A stretch of 64,000 bases of DNA from Corynebacterium efficiens YS-314 (GTDB lineage: Bacteria > Actinomycetota > Actinomycetes > Mycobacteriales > Mycobacteriaceae): positions 2,914,001 to 2,978,000 of the forward strand of contig NC_004369.1 in assembly GCF_000011305.1 (NCBI RefSeq), in the 5' to 3' direction. The notes beneath the pieces are model-generated. The model saw only the letters and a program-made list of their open reading frames with translations. It ran no database searches and was not told the DNA's origin. Positions 43,761-52,608 of this stretch are shown here, in pieces; position 1 is the first letter of the stretch, and the number at the start of each line of letters is the position of its first letter. Made by a program: the position numbers and the translations under genes.

Positions 43761-44399
43761 ATGGGTATCTTCGAGAAGATCCGTTCCTCCCGGGCGAAGA
43801 CCAAGGCGGAGATCAAAGCCGCCGAGGCCAAGGTGAAGGCCGAGGCCAAGCACAAGGCCAAGTTGGATCTCAAGCGGGAGAAGCTCATCGCCCAGCAGGA
43901 GCGGAATCTGCTCAAGGCGGAGAAGGAGGGACTCAAGGCGCGGCGCAAGCATGAATTGAAGATGGCCAAGCAGATCCTCGCCGAGAAGAAGGCCGGCAAG
44001 TTCAACTCCGACACGGTCAAGCGGTGGGGTGGCACCGCCCGCATGCTCACCCCCATCCTGCTGCCGCTCGTCTACCGGGCCTCCACCCAGATCCGCGACC
44101 AGATCGTGCAGAACCGCGCGCAGCGTTCCGGTGTGACCGGGGCGCAGCTGGCGAAGTACCCGGGTCACGGTGCCCCACTGAAAGCGCGCATCGCCGGTGT
44201 GCGCGAGGTGGCCCGCAAATCCGACCTCCCGCAGGGTTTCGTCCGCGATGCGGATGAGCGCCTCAAGGAACTCGATGCCGCGGTGGACAACGCCGAGTAC
44301 ATGACCCCGCAGCAGCGCAACCGGGCACACCAGTCCATCGAGCGCGATCTCCAGCAGGTCAGCGACCAGATCCAGGACCGCTTGCTGGACCACCGGTAG
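43761..44399 (+). CDS. DUF6474-type coiled-coil protein
   Basis: 212 aa. Residues ~8-80 are Lys/Ala/Glu-rich and predicted coiled coil (AEIKAAEAKVKAEAKHKAKLD). A hydrophobic segment follows (RMLTPILLPLVYRAS, about 93-107), then a second helical half ending in DLQQVSDQIQDRLLDHR. It is an uncharacterised actinobacterial family; membrane association is likely. It is convergent with the SDR gene, 7 bp away. Confidence 0.7.
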   Translation: MGIFEKIRSSRAKTKAEIKAAEAKVKAEAKHKAKLDLKREKLIAQQERNLLKAEKEGLKARRKHELKMAKQILAEKKAGKFNSDTVKRWGGTARMLTPILLPLVYRASTQIRDQIVQNRAQRSGVTGAQLAKYPGHGAPLKARIAGVREVARKSDLPQGFVRDADERLKELDAAVDNAEYMTPQQRNRAHQSIERDLQQVSDQIQDRLLDHR

Positions 44400-44406
44400 A
44401 CCTGCC

Positions 44407-45117
44407 CTACATGGTGAGACCCCCGGACACCGACAGCACCTGGCCGGTGGTGAACCCGGCCCGGGGGTGGGTGAAGTAGGCCACCGCCTCCGCGATCTCC
44501 TCGGGTGTGGCGGTCCGGCCTTTGGGCACCGCCTTGACGGTGCCGGCCATCACCTTGGCGGTGAGTCCGTCGCCGTCCAGCATGTCCGTCAGCAGCGGGG
44601 TGTCGGTGGGACCTGGGCTGACAATGTTGATGGTGATGTCCCTGCGTGCGGTTTCCCGCGCGATGGAACGCACGAATCCCATGAGCCCGGCGCGTGCCGC
44701 CGAGGAGGCCGCATCACCCAGGGTGCCGGCCTTGCCGGAATCCGATCCCACGATGACGATCCGCCCATAATCACCGAATATCTTCAGCGCCGAGCGCACC
44801 AGATTCATCGGCCCGAGCAGTTCCACCGCGATGATCTCCTCCGCCGCGGCCGGGTCCTGGCGGGTGAAGAACTCCAGATCGTGGCGGTGTCCGGTGGTGA
44901 TCACCAGGGTGTCGAACTCCCCGACCGCACCGAATGCCCGGTCCACCTCCGCAGGGTCGGTGGCGTCGAGCTGCACCACGGGCACGTCTGGGCCCAGCCC
45001 CGTGGGGCGGTTCCGGTGGTAGGCGACGGTGACGGGGGCGTCGACAAGCAGGCGGTTGACCACCGCCGTGCCGATCCCACCGGCACCGACCACCACCGCG
45101 CGGCGACCGTCAGTCAT
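44407..45117 (-). CDS. SDR-fold protein with degenerate active site, BadH paralogue
   Basis: 236 aa from ATG 45117, overlapping the upstream dehydrogenase gene by 8 nt. The Rossmann loop is GAGGIGTAV, and the C-terminus TGQVLSVSGGLTM is almost the same as that of the BadH-like protein of this cluster. Aligning SDSGKAGTLGDAASSAARAG with SDAARVGSSGEAVYSACKGG puts Ser where the catalytic Tyr should be and Arg where Lys should be, so the YxxxK motif is lost. It may bind a CoA ester or cofactor without redox catalysis, or use another residue. It is the last gene of the cyclohexanecarboxylate-type cluster. Confidence 0.75.
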   Translation of the reverse strand: MTDGRRAVVVGAGGIGTAVVNRLLVDAPVTVAYHRNRPTGLGPDVPVVQLDATDPAEVDRAFGAVGEFDTLVITTGHRHDLEFFTRQDPAAAEEIIAVELLGPMNLVRSALKIFGDYGRIVIVGSDSGKAGTLGDAASSAARAGLMGFVRSIARETARRDITINIVSPGPTDTPLLTDMLDGDGLTAKVMAGTVKAVPKGRTATPEEIAEAVAYFTHPRAGFTTGQVLSVSGGLTM

Positions 45118-45970
45118 AGGTGTACCAACCCTTGCCCGACTTGCGGCCCAGCTCACCGGCCTCATACTTGGCGGTGATGAGCGGGTGCGGGGCCTCGGAT
45201 TCATCCCCGGTCAGCTCGAAGGTGGCCTTGCGGATGAGGTAGGTGACATCCAGACCGACCAGGTCCATGAGCTCGAACGGGCCCATGGGGTGCCCCAGGG
45301 CGGATTTCGCGACGGTGTCGATGTCCTCGATGGAGGCGATACCCTGCTCCACCAGGTTGAGGGCTTCGGTGCGCACCGCCCCCATGAGGCGGTTGGCGAT
45401 GAACCCGGGGATCTCCGCGTTCAGCACCACCGGGTGCTTGCCCATCTTCTGGATCACGGCGATGACACTGTCGACGGTGTCATCGGAGGTCTCCGGATGC
45501 CGGACCACCTCCACCGCCTTCATCACCAGCGCCGGGTTGAAGAAGTGCATATTGCAGACCTTCTCCGGGCGCCTGGTCGCGTCCGCCACCGAGGAGGACC
45601 CGTAGGTGGAGGAGTTGGTGGCCAGGATCGCATGCTCCGGGGCCAGCTCATCGATCTGGGTGAACACCTGACGTTTGATGTCCAGGCGTTCGGTGGCCGC
45701 CTCGATGACCAGGTCGGCATCGCCCACCGCGTCGGCCTGATCGGTGGTGAAACGCAGTCGGCCCAGTGCCGCATCCACCTCCTCCTGGCTCATGCGTCCC
45801 TTGCTCACCCGGCCGGCGGCCCAGGCCTTCATATCCTGTTCCGCGGCCTCGACGGCGTCGGCGGAGATGTCCTGGACCACCGCGTCATACCCGGCGACGG
45901 CTGCCGCCATGCCGATCTGCCGGCCCATGGCGCCGGAGCCGATGACCGCGATCTTGTGTACCTCGACCAT
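45110..45970 (-). CDS. 3-hydroxybutyryl-CoA dehydrogenase
   Basis: 286 aa with an N-terminal NAD-binding loop GSGAMGRQIGMA and the catalytic-domain signature NSSTYGSSSVADATRRPEKVCNMHFFNPA (catalytic His in HFFNP), followed by GFIANRLMGA. It oxidises 3-hydroxyacyl-CoA to 3-ketoacyl-CoA. In this cluster it would act on 3-hydroxybutyryl-CoA (after glutaryl-CoA) and perhaps on the 3-hydroxypimeloyl-CoA step. It is packed tightly between crotonase and SDR genes. Confidence 0.92.
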   Translation of the reverse strand: MVEVHKIAVIGSGAMGRQIGMAAAVAGYDAVVQDISADAVEAAEQDMKAWAAGRVSKGRMSQEEVDAALGRLRFTTDQADAVGDADLVIEAATERLDIKRQVFTQIDELAPEHAILATNSSTYGSSSVADATRRPEKVCNMHFFNPALVMKAVEVVRHPETSDDTVDSVIAVIQKMGKHPVVLNAEIPGFIANRLMGAVRTEALNLVEQGIASIEDIDTVAKSALGHPMGPFELMDLVGLDVTYLIRKATFELTGDESEAPHPLITAKYEAGELGRKSGKGWYTYD

Positions 45971-45972
45971 AG

Positions 45973-46791
45973 TTAATTCCCCTTGAATTCCGGTGTCCGC
46001 TTGTTCAGGAACGCATCCGCGCCCTCGGCCTTGTCCTCGGTGGTGTACAGCAGGGTCTGGGCGAGACGCTCCAGCAGCAGACCGGTGCGCTGATCGGTCT
46101 CCGCACCGTTGCCGATGACCAGTTTGGCCAGCTGCACCGCCAGTGGACCCTTGCTCAGGATGGTGCCGGCCGTGGTGCGGGCGGCGTCGACAAGCTCAGC
46201 CAGCGGGTGTACCTCCGTGGCCAGCCCGTAGTCCAGTGCCTGCTGGGCGGTCAGGACGCGGGAGGTGAGGATCATCTCCACCGCACGGCCCTTGCCCACC
46301 AGGCGCGACAGTCGCTGGGGGCCACCCGCACCGGGCAGCACACCCAGGGTGGCCTCCGGCAGACCCACCTTGGCGTTCTCGGAGACGATCCGGATGTCAC
46401 AGCTCATGGCCAGTTCCAGCCCGCCACCGAGTGCGACACCGTTGATGGCCGCGATCGTCGGTTTGGGGTAGTCCTCGATCCGGTCATAGAGCTTCTGCAT
46501 ATGGGCAGCCAGGCCATAGTGGAGGTCATAGTGGGCCAGCTGGGAGATATCCGCACCCGCCACAAACGCCTTCTCACCGGCACCGGTGAAGATGACCGCC
46601 TGCACATCGGGGTCCTCCTCCCAGGTGTCCAGGACCCGGCCGATCTCCGCGAGCACCGTCTTGGACAGCGCATTGCGCTTCTCCGGGCGGTTGATGGTGA
46701 TGACACCGATGCGGTCGGTGGCCTCCGCGGTGATGGTCTCGAAACCGACAGCGGTGTCCTGCTCTGTGATGGAGGTGATGGAGTTGGTCAT
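45973..46791 (-). CDS. Enoyl-CoA hydratase (crotonase family)
   Basis: 272 aa. The oxyanion-hole block GAGEKAFVAGADISQL and the catalytic-Glu block ALGGGLELAMSCDIRIVSENAKVGLPEATLGVLPGAGG (both glutamates present) are those of a true hydratase. It could hydrate crotonyl-CoA, 2-pimelenoyl-CoA, or cyclohex-1-enecarboxyl-CoA (the BadK step, for which no other candidate is seen). The start overlaps the stop of the large fusion gene (TAATG), so translation is coupled. Confidence 0.92.
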   Translation of the reverse strand: MTNSITSITEQDTAVGFETITAEATDRIGVITINRPEKRNALSKTVLAEIGRVLDTWEEDPDVQAVIFTGAGEKAFVAGADISQLAHYDLHYGLAAHMQKLYDRIEDYPKPTIAAINGVALGGGLELAMSCDIRIVSENAKVGLPEATLGVLPGAGGPQRLSRLVGKGRAVEMILTSRVLTAQQALDYGLATEVHPLAELVDAARTTAGTILSKGPLAVQLAKLVIGNGAETDQRTGLLLERLAQTLLYTTEDKAEGADAFLNKRTPEFKGN

Positions 46792-49733
46792 TATTTCGCT
46801 CCTTCTGCGGTGAATGCGCCGACGCCGGTGATGAACCGGCCGATGGTGAGCTGGTGGACCTCGTCGGTGCCCTCATAGGTGCGCACCGATTCCAGGTTGT
46901 TGGCGTGGCGTAGTGGTGAGTAGTCCATGGAGATGCCGTTGCCGCCGAGCATGGCGCGGGCATCGCGGGCGATCTGGATGGCGATGCGGGTGTTGTCCAG
47001 CTTGCCGGTGGAGATCATCTCCGGGGTCACACCGGTGGTGTCCTTGAGGCGTCCGATGTGGTGGGCCAGGTGGTAACCCTTGTTGATGGCCACGGCCATG
47101 TCCGCCAGTTTGGTCTGGGTGATCTGGAAGTGGGTCAGCGGGGTGCCGAACTGCTCGCGGTGGTGGGAGTATTCCAGTGCCGAGTTGAAGGAGTCGCGGG
47201 CGGCTCCGAGCACACCCCACACGATTCCGTAGCGGGCCTCGTTGAGGCAGGAGAACGGTCCGCGCAGACCCACGGCGGAGTCCTTCGGCAGCATCGCGGT
47301 GTAGGGGAGGCGGACATCCTCCAGGGTGATCTCACACTGGACGGAGGCGCGCATGGACAGTTTCGGTTCGATGACCTGGGCGGAGAAGCCCGGGGTGTCG
47401 GTGGGGACCACGAAACCGCGGACCCCGCGGCCGTCGCCGAACTCCTCGGTCTGCGCCCAGATGATGGCCACATCGGCGATATTCGCCAGGCCGATCCAAC
47501 GCTTGGTGCCGTTGAGGACCCAGTCCCCACCCGGCTCCTGGCGGGCGAAGGTCTTCATCGCCGCGGGGTTGGACCCGGCGGTGGGTTCGGTCAGACCGAA
47601 GCAGCCCACGGCCTCACCCCTGGCCATGCGGGGCAGCCATTCGAGTTTCTGATCCAGGGATCCGTGCTTGTGGATCGCCGCCATCGCCAGCGAGCCCTGG
47701 ACGGAGACGAAGGTGCGCAGACCGGAGTCACCCGCCTCCAGTTCCTGTGCCGCCAGGCCGTATTCCACCGCGGAGCGGCCCGGGCAGTCGAAGCCCTTGA
47801 GGTACATGCCCAGCACGCCGAGTTTGCCCAGCTCCGGGATGATCTCCCTGGGGAAGTGACCGGCGTTGTACCATTCGGCGATGTTGGGGCGGATCTCCCG
47901 GTCCACGAACTGCCGGACCTTCAGGGCGGTGGATTTCTCCTCCACGGAGAACAAGCTGTCCATCTGGGTGATGTCGACCGGACCCCACCAGGAACCGCGG
48001 GGGCTGGTGAGCACCGGTGGGGCGGTGATCTGCCCCGGGGTGGCGACGACACCGTTGTCGATATCATCCTGCTTGAGCTTCTCCGCCACCTTGGCCAGGT
48101 GCTCACGCAGCTTGAACTTCTGCGGCTTGCCCGAGGGGGTGCGCGGCAGGGTGTCGGTGACCTCGAGGTACTCCGGCCAGTACGGCTTGGCGATGTTGGT
48201 GGATTCCAGATGCGCCTTCATGGTCTCCATGGTGATGGGCTCGCGGCCGTGCTCCATGACTACCACCGCAGCGGCGATCTCCTGCAGACGGTCGTGTGGC
48301 ATCGCCACCACCGCCACATCCGCGATGTCCGGGTGCTGGATCAGGGCGTTCTCAAGATCGGCGACGGGAACGTTCTCACCACCGCGGATGATGACATCCT
48401 TGTCGCGGCCCGAGAGGGAGATGAACCCCTCATCATCCATGACCGCCAGGTCACCGGTGTTGAACCAGTCCCCCTCATATTCCTCGAGGGTGGCATCGAG
48501 CATGCCGAGGTAACCGCGGAACAGGAACGCACCCCGCACCTGGAGGCGGCCCTGTGTTCCACGTGGAACCTCATTGCCCTCCTCGTCGACCACGCGGGTC
48601 TCCATGCCGGCCAGCGCACGGCCGTCGGTGTTGACGATCTTCTCCTCCGGGTAATCCGGATGGCCCATGGTGGTCAGGCAGCATTCCGTCATGCCCCAAC
48701 CTCCGAAGACACTCATCTCCGGCAGTTTCTCCTTGGCCTGGGTGATGAACACACGTGGGATCGGCGCACCCATGCAGCAGAAGCGCTTGAGGCTGGACAT
48801 GTCGTAGTGGTGCAGGTTCTCCGCGTGCAGCAGGTCATGGAGGAACGGGGCGGCACCCGAGGTATGGGTGATGCGGTACTTCTCCACCAGGTAGACGAAG
48901 TAGTCCACGCTCCAGACATCCTGGATGACGGCGGTGCCCCCGAGCATGAACGGCAGGCTCACGCCATAGAGATAACCGGTGAGGTGACCGAAGGTGGAGG
49001 CCATGTGGATGACGTCGTTTTCATCCATCCCCAGCTTGTCCGGCCAGGGCAGCGCACCGGCGAGCACGGTGTTGTGGGTGTGCATGACACCCTTGGGCTT
49101 GCCGGTGGTGCCGGAGGTGAACATAATCAGGGCCAGGTCGTTGGGGTCGGGGCGCAGCTCGGTGAAGTCAACCGGTGACTCCTCCCGGCGCGTGCGTCCG
49201 GTCTCGAGGAAATCCTCGAAGAGGTCGAATCCCTTGCGTCTGGTCTGACCGCGCACCACGATGGTCTTCTTCAGGTCGGGCAGCTCATCGCGGAGCCGGT
49301 CGACCATGTCCATGTAGTTGAAGCGGCGGAAGGTCTCGGCGATGAACAGCACCGACACCTTGGCGGTTCGTGCCATGTGGCTGATCTCGCGGTCGCGGTA
49401 GATCGGGATGAGCGGGTTGGTGATCGCACCAACGCGCATGGCGGCCAGGTGGATGATCAGCCACTCGTACCAGTTGGGCAGGTGGATGCCCACCACGTCG
49501 CCGGGTTCCACACCGGCTTCGATCATGGCGTGCGCGGCGATCTCGACGTCGTCGGCAAGCTCCCTGTAGGTGTGGCGACCATTCTGCTCGACAGTGCAGA
49601 GCTTGTCCGGGTTGGCCGCTGCGGCCTGGTCGAAGTAATCGATGAGGAGGCGGTTCTTCCAGAACCCGGCCTCGGTGTGCTTCTGCTTTTCCTCATCGGT
49701 GAGCAGGATGTCGAAGGTGGTTGCGACAGTCAT
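46791..49733 (-). CDS. Fusion: acyl-CoA synthetase (AliA-like) + glutaryl-CoA dehydrogenase (GcdH-like)
   Basis: 980 aa in one uninterrupted frame. Residues ~1-565 form an AMP-binding CoA ligase with MFTSGTTGKPKGVMHTHN (P-loop), GGWGMTECCLTTMGHP, WFNTGDLAVMDDEGF, GRDKDVIIRGGENV and the adenylation Lys in RTPSGKPQKFKLR. It resembles cyclohexanecarboxylate-CoA ligase. After a ~30-residue linker, residues ~595-980 form an acyl-CoA dehydrogenase with glutaryl-CoA dehydrogenase hallmarks: EYGLAAQELEAGDSGLR, FVSVQGSLAM, CFGLTEPTAGSNPAAM and a final ESVRTYEGTDEVHQLTIGR containing the catalytic Glu. Thus the first activation step and a late decarboxylating step share one chain. Neighbours are badH- and crotonase-like genes. 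Confidence 0.88.
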   Translation of the reverse strand: MTVATTFDILLTDEEKQKHTEAGFWKNRLLIDYFDQAAAANPDKLCTVEQNGRHTYRELADDVEIAAHAMIEAGVEPGDVVGIHLPNWYEWLIIHLAAMRVGAITNPLIPIYRDREISHMARTAKVSVLFIAETFRRFNYMDMVDRLRDELPDLKKTIVVRGQTRRKGFDLFEDFLETGRTRREESPVDFTELRPDPNDLALIMFTSGTTGKPKGVMHTHNTVLAGALPWPDKLGMDENDVIHMASTFGHLTGYLYGVSLPFMLGGTAVIQDVWSVDYFVYLVEKYRITHTSGAAPFLHDLLHAENLHHYDMSSLKRFCCMGAPIPRVFITQAKEKLPEMSVFGGWGMTECCLTTMGHPDYPEEKIVNTDGRALAGMETRVVDEEGNEVPRGTQGRLQVRGAFLFRGYLGMLDATLEEYEGDWFNTGDLAVMDDEGFISLSGRDKDVIIRGGENVPVADLENALIQHPDIADVAVVAMPHDRLQEIAAAVVVMEHGREPITMETMKAHLESTNIAKPYWPEYLEVTDTLPRTPSGKPQKFKLREHLAKVAEKLKQDDIDNGVVATPGQITAPPVLTSPRGSWWGPVDITQMDSLFSVEEKSTALKVRQFVDREIRPNIAEWYNAGHFPREIIPELGKLGVLGMYLKGFDCPGRSAVEYGLAAQELEAGDSGLRTFVSVQGSLAMAAIHKHGSLDQKLEWLPRMARGEAVGCFGLTEPTAGSNPAAMKTFARQEPGGDWVLNGTKRWIGLANIADVAIIWAQTEEFGDGRGVRGFVVPTDTPGFSAQVIEPKLSMRASVQCEITLEDVRLPYTAMLPKDSAVGLRGPFSCLNEARYGIVWGVLGAARDSFNSALEYSHHREQFGTPLTHFQITQTKLADMAVAINKGYHLAHHIGRLKDTTGVTPEMISTGKLDNTRIAIQIARDARAMLGGNGISMDYSPLRHANNLESVRTYEGTDEVHQLTIGRFITGVGAFTAEGAK

Positions 49734-49820
49734 GGTCTTGGTATCCGTTTCTCTGGGGAGGTACTCAAGGGAGGTGCTTTACGACGCGGGATTGTAGGGG
49801 CCTGTGCAGTCGTGGGGTTG

Positions 49821-50570
49821 TTAGATCATGGTCAGGCCACCGGAGACGGACAGCGTCTGACCGGTGATGTAGGAGGACTCAGGGGAGGCGAAGAAGGCGA
49901 CGGCGTTGGCCAGGTCCTCCGGCTGCGCCAGACGACGCAGCGGGATGGCCTTCTCCAGGGCGGTGCGCAGCTTCGGGTTCTCCTCGGAGATCTGGGCGAA
50001 CAGCGGGGTATCCGCGGGTCCGGGGCAGATGGCATTCGCGGTGACCCCATAACGGGCGAGTTCACGGGCAAGCGTCTTGGTGAAGGAGACCACGCCACCC
50101 TTGCAGGCGGAGTAGACGGCCTCACCGGAGGAACCCACGCGGGCGGCATCGGAACCGATGTTGATGATGGTTCCCCCACCCTCCTGCTCCACCATGATGC
50201 GTGCCACGGACTGGGAGCAGTGCAGGGTGCCGTAGAGGTTGATGTTGATGATGCGGTCCCAGATCTCCGGTTCGATCTCCAGGAAGGGACCGATCTTGTC
50301 CCAGCCGGCGTTGTTGACCAGGACGTCGATACGCCCGTACTTGTCCTTCGCCTCGGCGACCATCGCGTCCACGGCGGTGCGGTCGGAGATGTCGACGGTG
50401 ACACCGATGGAGTCGTTGCCCAGTTCCGCGGCGGTGGCGCTGGCGGCCTCGCCGTTGAGGTCGGCGACCACGACGGTGGCGCCCTCGGCGGCCAGGCGCT
50501 CGGCGATGCCCTTGCCGATTCCCTGTGCCGCGCCGGTGACAATGCAGATGCGTCCGTTGAGTGAGTTCAT
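49821..50570 (-). CDS. badH: SDR dehydrogenase, BadH-like (2-hydroxycyclohexanecarboxyl-CoA dehydrogenase)
   Basis: 249 aa. TGAAQGIG cofactor loop, NNAGWDKIGPFLEIEPEIW, and an intact active site SDAARVGSSGEAVYSACKGG (Tyr and Lys of YxxxK present). The NNAGWD block, SDAARVGSSGEAVY and the C-terminal TGQTLSVSGGLTM closely match what I recall of Rhodopseudomonas palustris BadH. It would oxidise 2-hydroxycyclohexane-1-carboxyl-CoA to the 2-keto form, the substrate of BadI encoded two genes upstream. Confidence 0.85.
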   Translation of the reverse strand: MNSLNGRICIVTGAAQGIGKGIAERLAAEGATVVVADLNGEAASATAAELGNDSIGVTVDISDRTAVDAMVAEAKDKYGRIDVLVNNAGWDKIGPFLEIEPEIWDRIININLYGTLHCSQSVARIMVEQEGGGTIINIGSDAARVGSSGEAVYSACKGGVVSFTKTLARELARYGVTANAICPGPADTPLFAQISEENPKLRTALEKAIPLRRLAQPEDLANAVAFFASPESSYITGQTLSVSGGLTMI

Positions 50571-50620
50571 GGGGGAGAAATCCTTTTCAGTGGGAGGGAT
50601 GTGTGCGTGGAGAAGGTGGT

Positions 50621-51763
50621 TTAGGGGGCGAATTCGCGGCCGAGGTTCTGGCGGGCGATGATCAGCTTCATGATCTGTGCGGTGCCATCACCGATCTGGA
50701 GGCCGAGGACATCACGCATGCGCTGTTCGATGGGGCAGTCCTTGAGGTAACCGAACTGGCCGTGAGAGAGCAGGCACTGGTTGATCACGTCATAGGCGAC
50801 CTTGGGTGCCCACCATTTGCACATGGCGGCTTCCCTGGTGTGGGGCTGGCCGGCGTCCTTGAGCCAGAGCGTCTTCTGGCACATGACTCGGGCGGCCGTG
50901 AGGAAGGTGTCGGCCTCCGCCAGGGGGAAGGACACACCCTGGAATTTGGAGATCGGCTGGTCGAAGGCCTGGCGGGTGCTGGTGTACTCCCAGGTCTCAT
51001 CGAGGGTGACCTGGGCGGCGCCGATGACCTGGAGGCCGATGAGTGCGCGGGAGAAGTCGAAACCCTGCATGACCTCGGTGAAGGCCTTGCCCTCGGCACC
51101 CAGGAGGTTCTCCTCCGGGATCCAGACATTGTCGAAGTCGACGAATCCACGACCCACGGACAGGGTGCCCATGTCGTTGGCGGCGGTGCGGGTGATCCCC
51201 TCGCGGTCGAGTTCGACGAGGAAGGCGCTGATGCCACGTCCCCGGCGTCCCTCCTCGGTGCGGGCGAAGACCACGGTGGCACCGGCGTGCAGTGCGAAGG
51301 ACATGGACTTGGTGCCGTTGAGCACCCAGCCGTCCCGCTCCCGGCGCGCGGTCATGTCGGGGTTGCCGGCATCGGAACCACCGGAGGGTTCGGACAGGCC
51401 GATGGCCACGATGTCCTCACCGCTGGTGATCTTGGGAACCCATTTCTCGGCGACGGATTTCTGTGCGTTGCGGGCGACCACCTGGCCCACCAGGGACCCC
51501 ACCACCTGCAGGTAGGAGACGTTGATGTCACCGCGGGAGACCTCCTCGATGACCATGCCGCTGGTCAGGGCGCGTTCCCCGCGGCCACCGAGTTCGGTGG
51601 GCAGCTCCGGGGCGAGCAGGCCACGCGAGCCCATCTCTTTGCGGAGTTCCGGGTCGATGATGCGGTCGATCTCACGCTGCTGGTAATCCGGGGCGATCTG
51701 CTCACCGAAGGCGCGGGCCTCATCGATGTAGCGCTGCATCTCTGCGTCGATGGAGAAATCCAT
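50621..51763 (-). CDS. aliB: Acyl-CoA dehydrogenase, AliB-like (cyclohexanecarboxyl-CoA dehydrogenase)
   Basis: 380 aa acyl-CoA dehydrogenase. FAD/substrate blocks: GDINVSYLQVVGSLVGQVV, IGLSEPSGGSDAGNPDM, NGTKSMSFALHAGATVV, GFDFSRALIGLQVIGAAQ and MRDVLGLQIGDGTAQIMKLIIAR. The pattern GFDFSRALIGLQ with QGVSFPLAEADTFLTAAR is that of AliB from cyclohexanecarboxylate pathways. It would introduce the 1,2 double bond into cyclohexanecarboxyl-CoA. Confidence 0.82.
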   Translation of the reverse strand: MDFSIDAEMQRYIDEARAFGEQIAPDYQQREIDRIIDPELRKEMGSRGLLAPELPTELGGRGERALTSGMVIEEVSRGDINVSYLQVVGSLVGQVVARNAQKSVAEKWVPKITSGEDIVAIGLSEPSGGSDAGNPDMTARRERDGWVLNGTKSMSFALHAGATVVFARTEEGRRGRGISAFLVELDREGITRTAANDMGTLSVGRGFVDFDNVWIPEENLLGAEGKAFTEVMQGFDFSRALIGLQVIGAAQVTLDETWEYTSTRQAFDQPISKFQGVSFPLAEADTFLTAARVMCQKTLWLKDAGQPHTREAAMCKWWAPKVAYDVINQCLLSHGQFGYLKDCPIEQRMRDVLGLQIGDGTAQIMKLIIARQNLGREFAP

Positions 51764-51768
51764 GGTCT

Positions 51769-52578
51769 CTACTTCCCTACCTTGGAGGCGAAGTCCGGCT
51801 GGCGCTTCTCGGCGAAAGCTGCAGCACCCTCCATGCCCTCGGCGGTCGCGCCGTAGAGGTCGAGTGCGGACATGGCCAGGTTGGACAGGCCGGCCTGGTG
51901 ATCGGTGTCGGCGTTGAAGGACTGCTTGAGGAAGCGGATGGCGGTGGGGGACTTCTCACCGATCTCATCGGCCCAGGCGAGTGCCTCGTCGAGAAGCTTC
52001 TCGGGCTCGACGACCTCGTTGACCAGGCCCCACTCCTTGGCGGTCTGGGCGTCGTACTGACGGCAGAGGTACCAGATCTCGCGGGCGCGCTTCTCGCCGA
52101 CGATGCGGGCGAGGAAGGCGCTGCCGAAACCGGCGTCGAAGGAACCGACCTTCGGGCCGGACTGGCCGAAGCGTGCGGTGGAGGCGGCGATGGTCAGGTC
52201 GCAGAGCACGTGGAGGACATGGCCGCCACCGATGGCTATGCCGTTGACCGCGGCGATGACGGGCTTGGGGATGTCGCGGATAGTCTTGTGGAGCAGGCCG
52301 ATCTCGAAGAGGCCGGATTCGCTCGGACCGTAGTCACCGGTCTCCGCGCGCTGCTTGACATCGCCACCGGAGCAGAAGGCCTTCTCGCCGGCGCCGGTGA
52401 GGATGACCGACTGCACACCGTTGTCGGCCCAGGCCATCTTGAAGGCCTTGATCAGTTCCTCCACGGTCTGGGCGCGGAAGGCGTTGTATCGCTGGGGGCG
52501 GTTGATGGTGATCACCGCGGCGGAGTTGCGGCGCTCGTAGAGGATGTCTTCGAAGGTGGTGATGACGGGAGCAGACAT
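51769..52578 (-). CDS. badI: BadI-like ring-opening hydrolase (2-ketocyclohexanecarboxyl-CoA hydrolase)
   Basis: 269 aa crotonase-fold enzyme. TGAGEKAFCSGGDVKQRAE, AIGGGHVLHVLCDLTIA and FGQSGPKVGSFDAGFGSAFL followed by VGEKRAREIWYLCRQYDA match the BadI/MenB subgroup rather than hydratases. The Asp in the SFDAGFG block replaces the second hydratase glutamate. In context it should hydrolytically open 2-ketocyclohexanecarboxyl-CoA to pimeloyl-CoA. MenB (naphthoate synthase) is the nearest alternative, but no menaquinone gene is nearby. Confidence 0.82.
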   Translation of the reverse strand: MSAPVITTFEDILYERRNSAAVITINRPQRYNAFRAQTVEELIKAFKMAWADNGVQSVILTGAGEKAFCSGGDVKQRAETGDYGPSESGLFEIGLLHKTIRDIPKPVIAAVNGIAIGGGHVLHVLCDLTIAASTARFGQSGPKVGSFDAGFGSAFLARIVGEKRAREIWYLCRQYDAQTAKEWGLVNEVVEPEKLLDEALAWADEIGEKSPTAIRFLKQSFNADTDHQAGLSNLAMSALDLYGATAEGMEGAAAFAEKRQPDFASKVGK

Positions 52579-52608
52579 GGTGGATTCCTTAATCTTCGGT
52601 AGGGGTTG

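Noticed and set aside
47058..49178. Long plus-strand frame opposite the ligase-dehydrogenase fusion
   Set aside because: Same shadow effect; the minus-strand frame contains full catalytic motifs.
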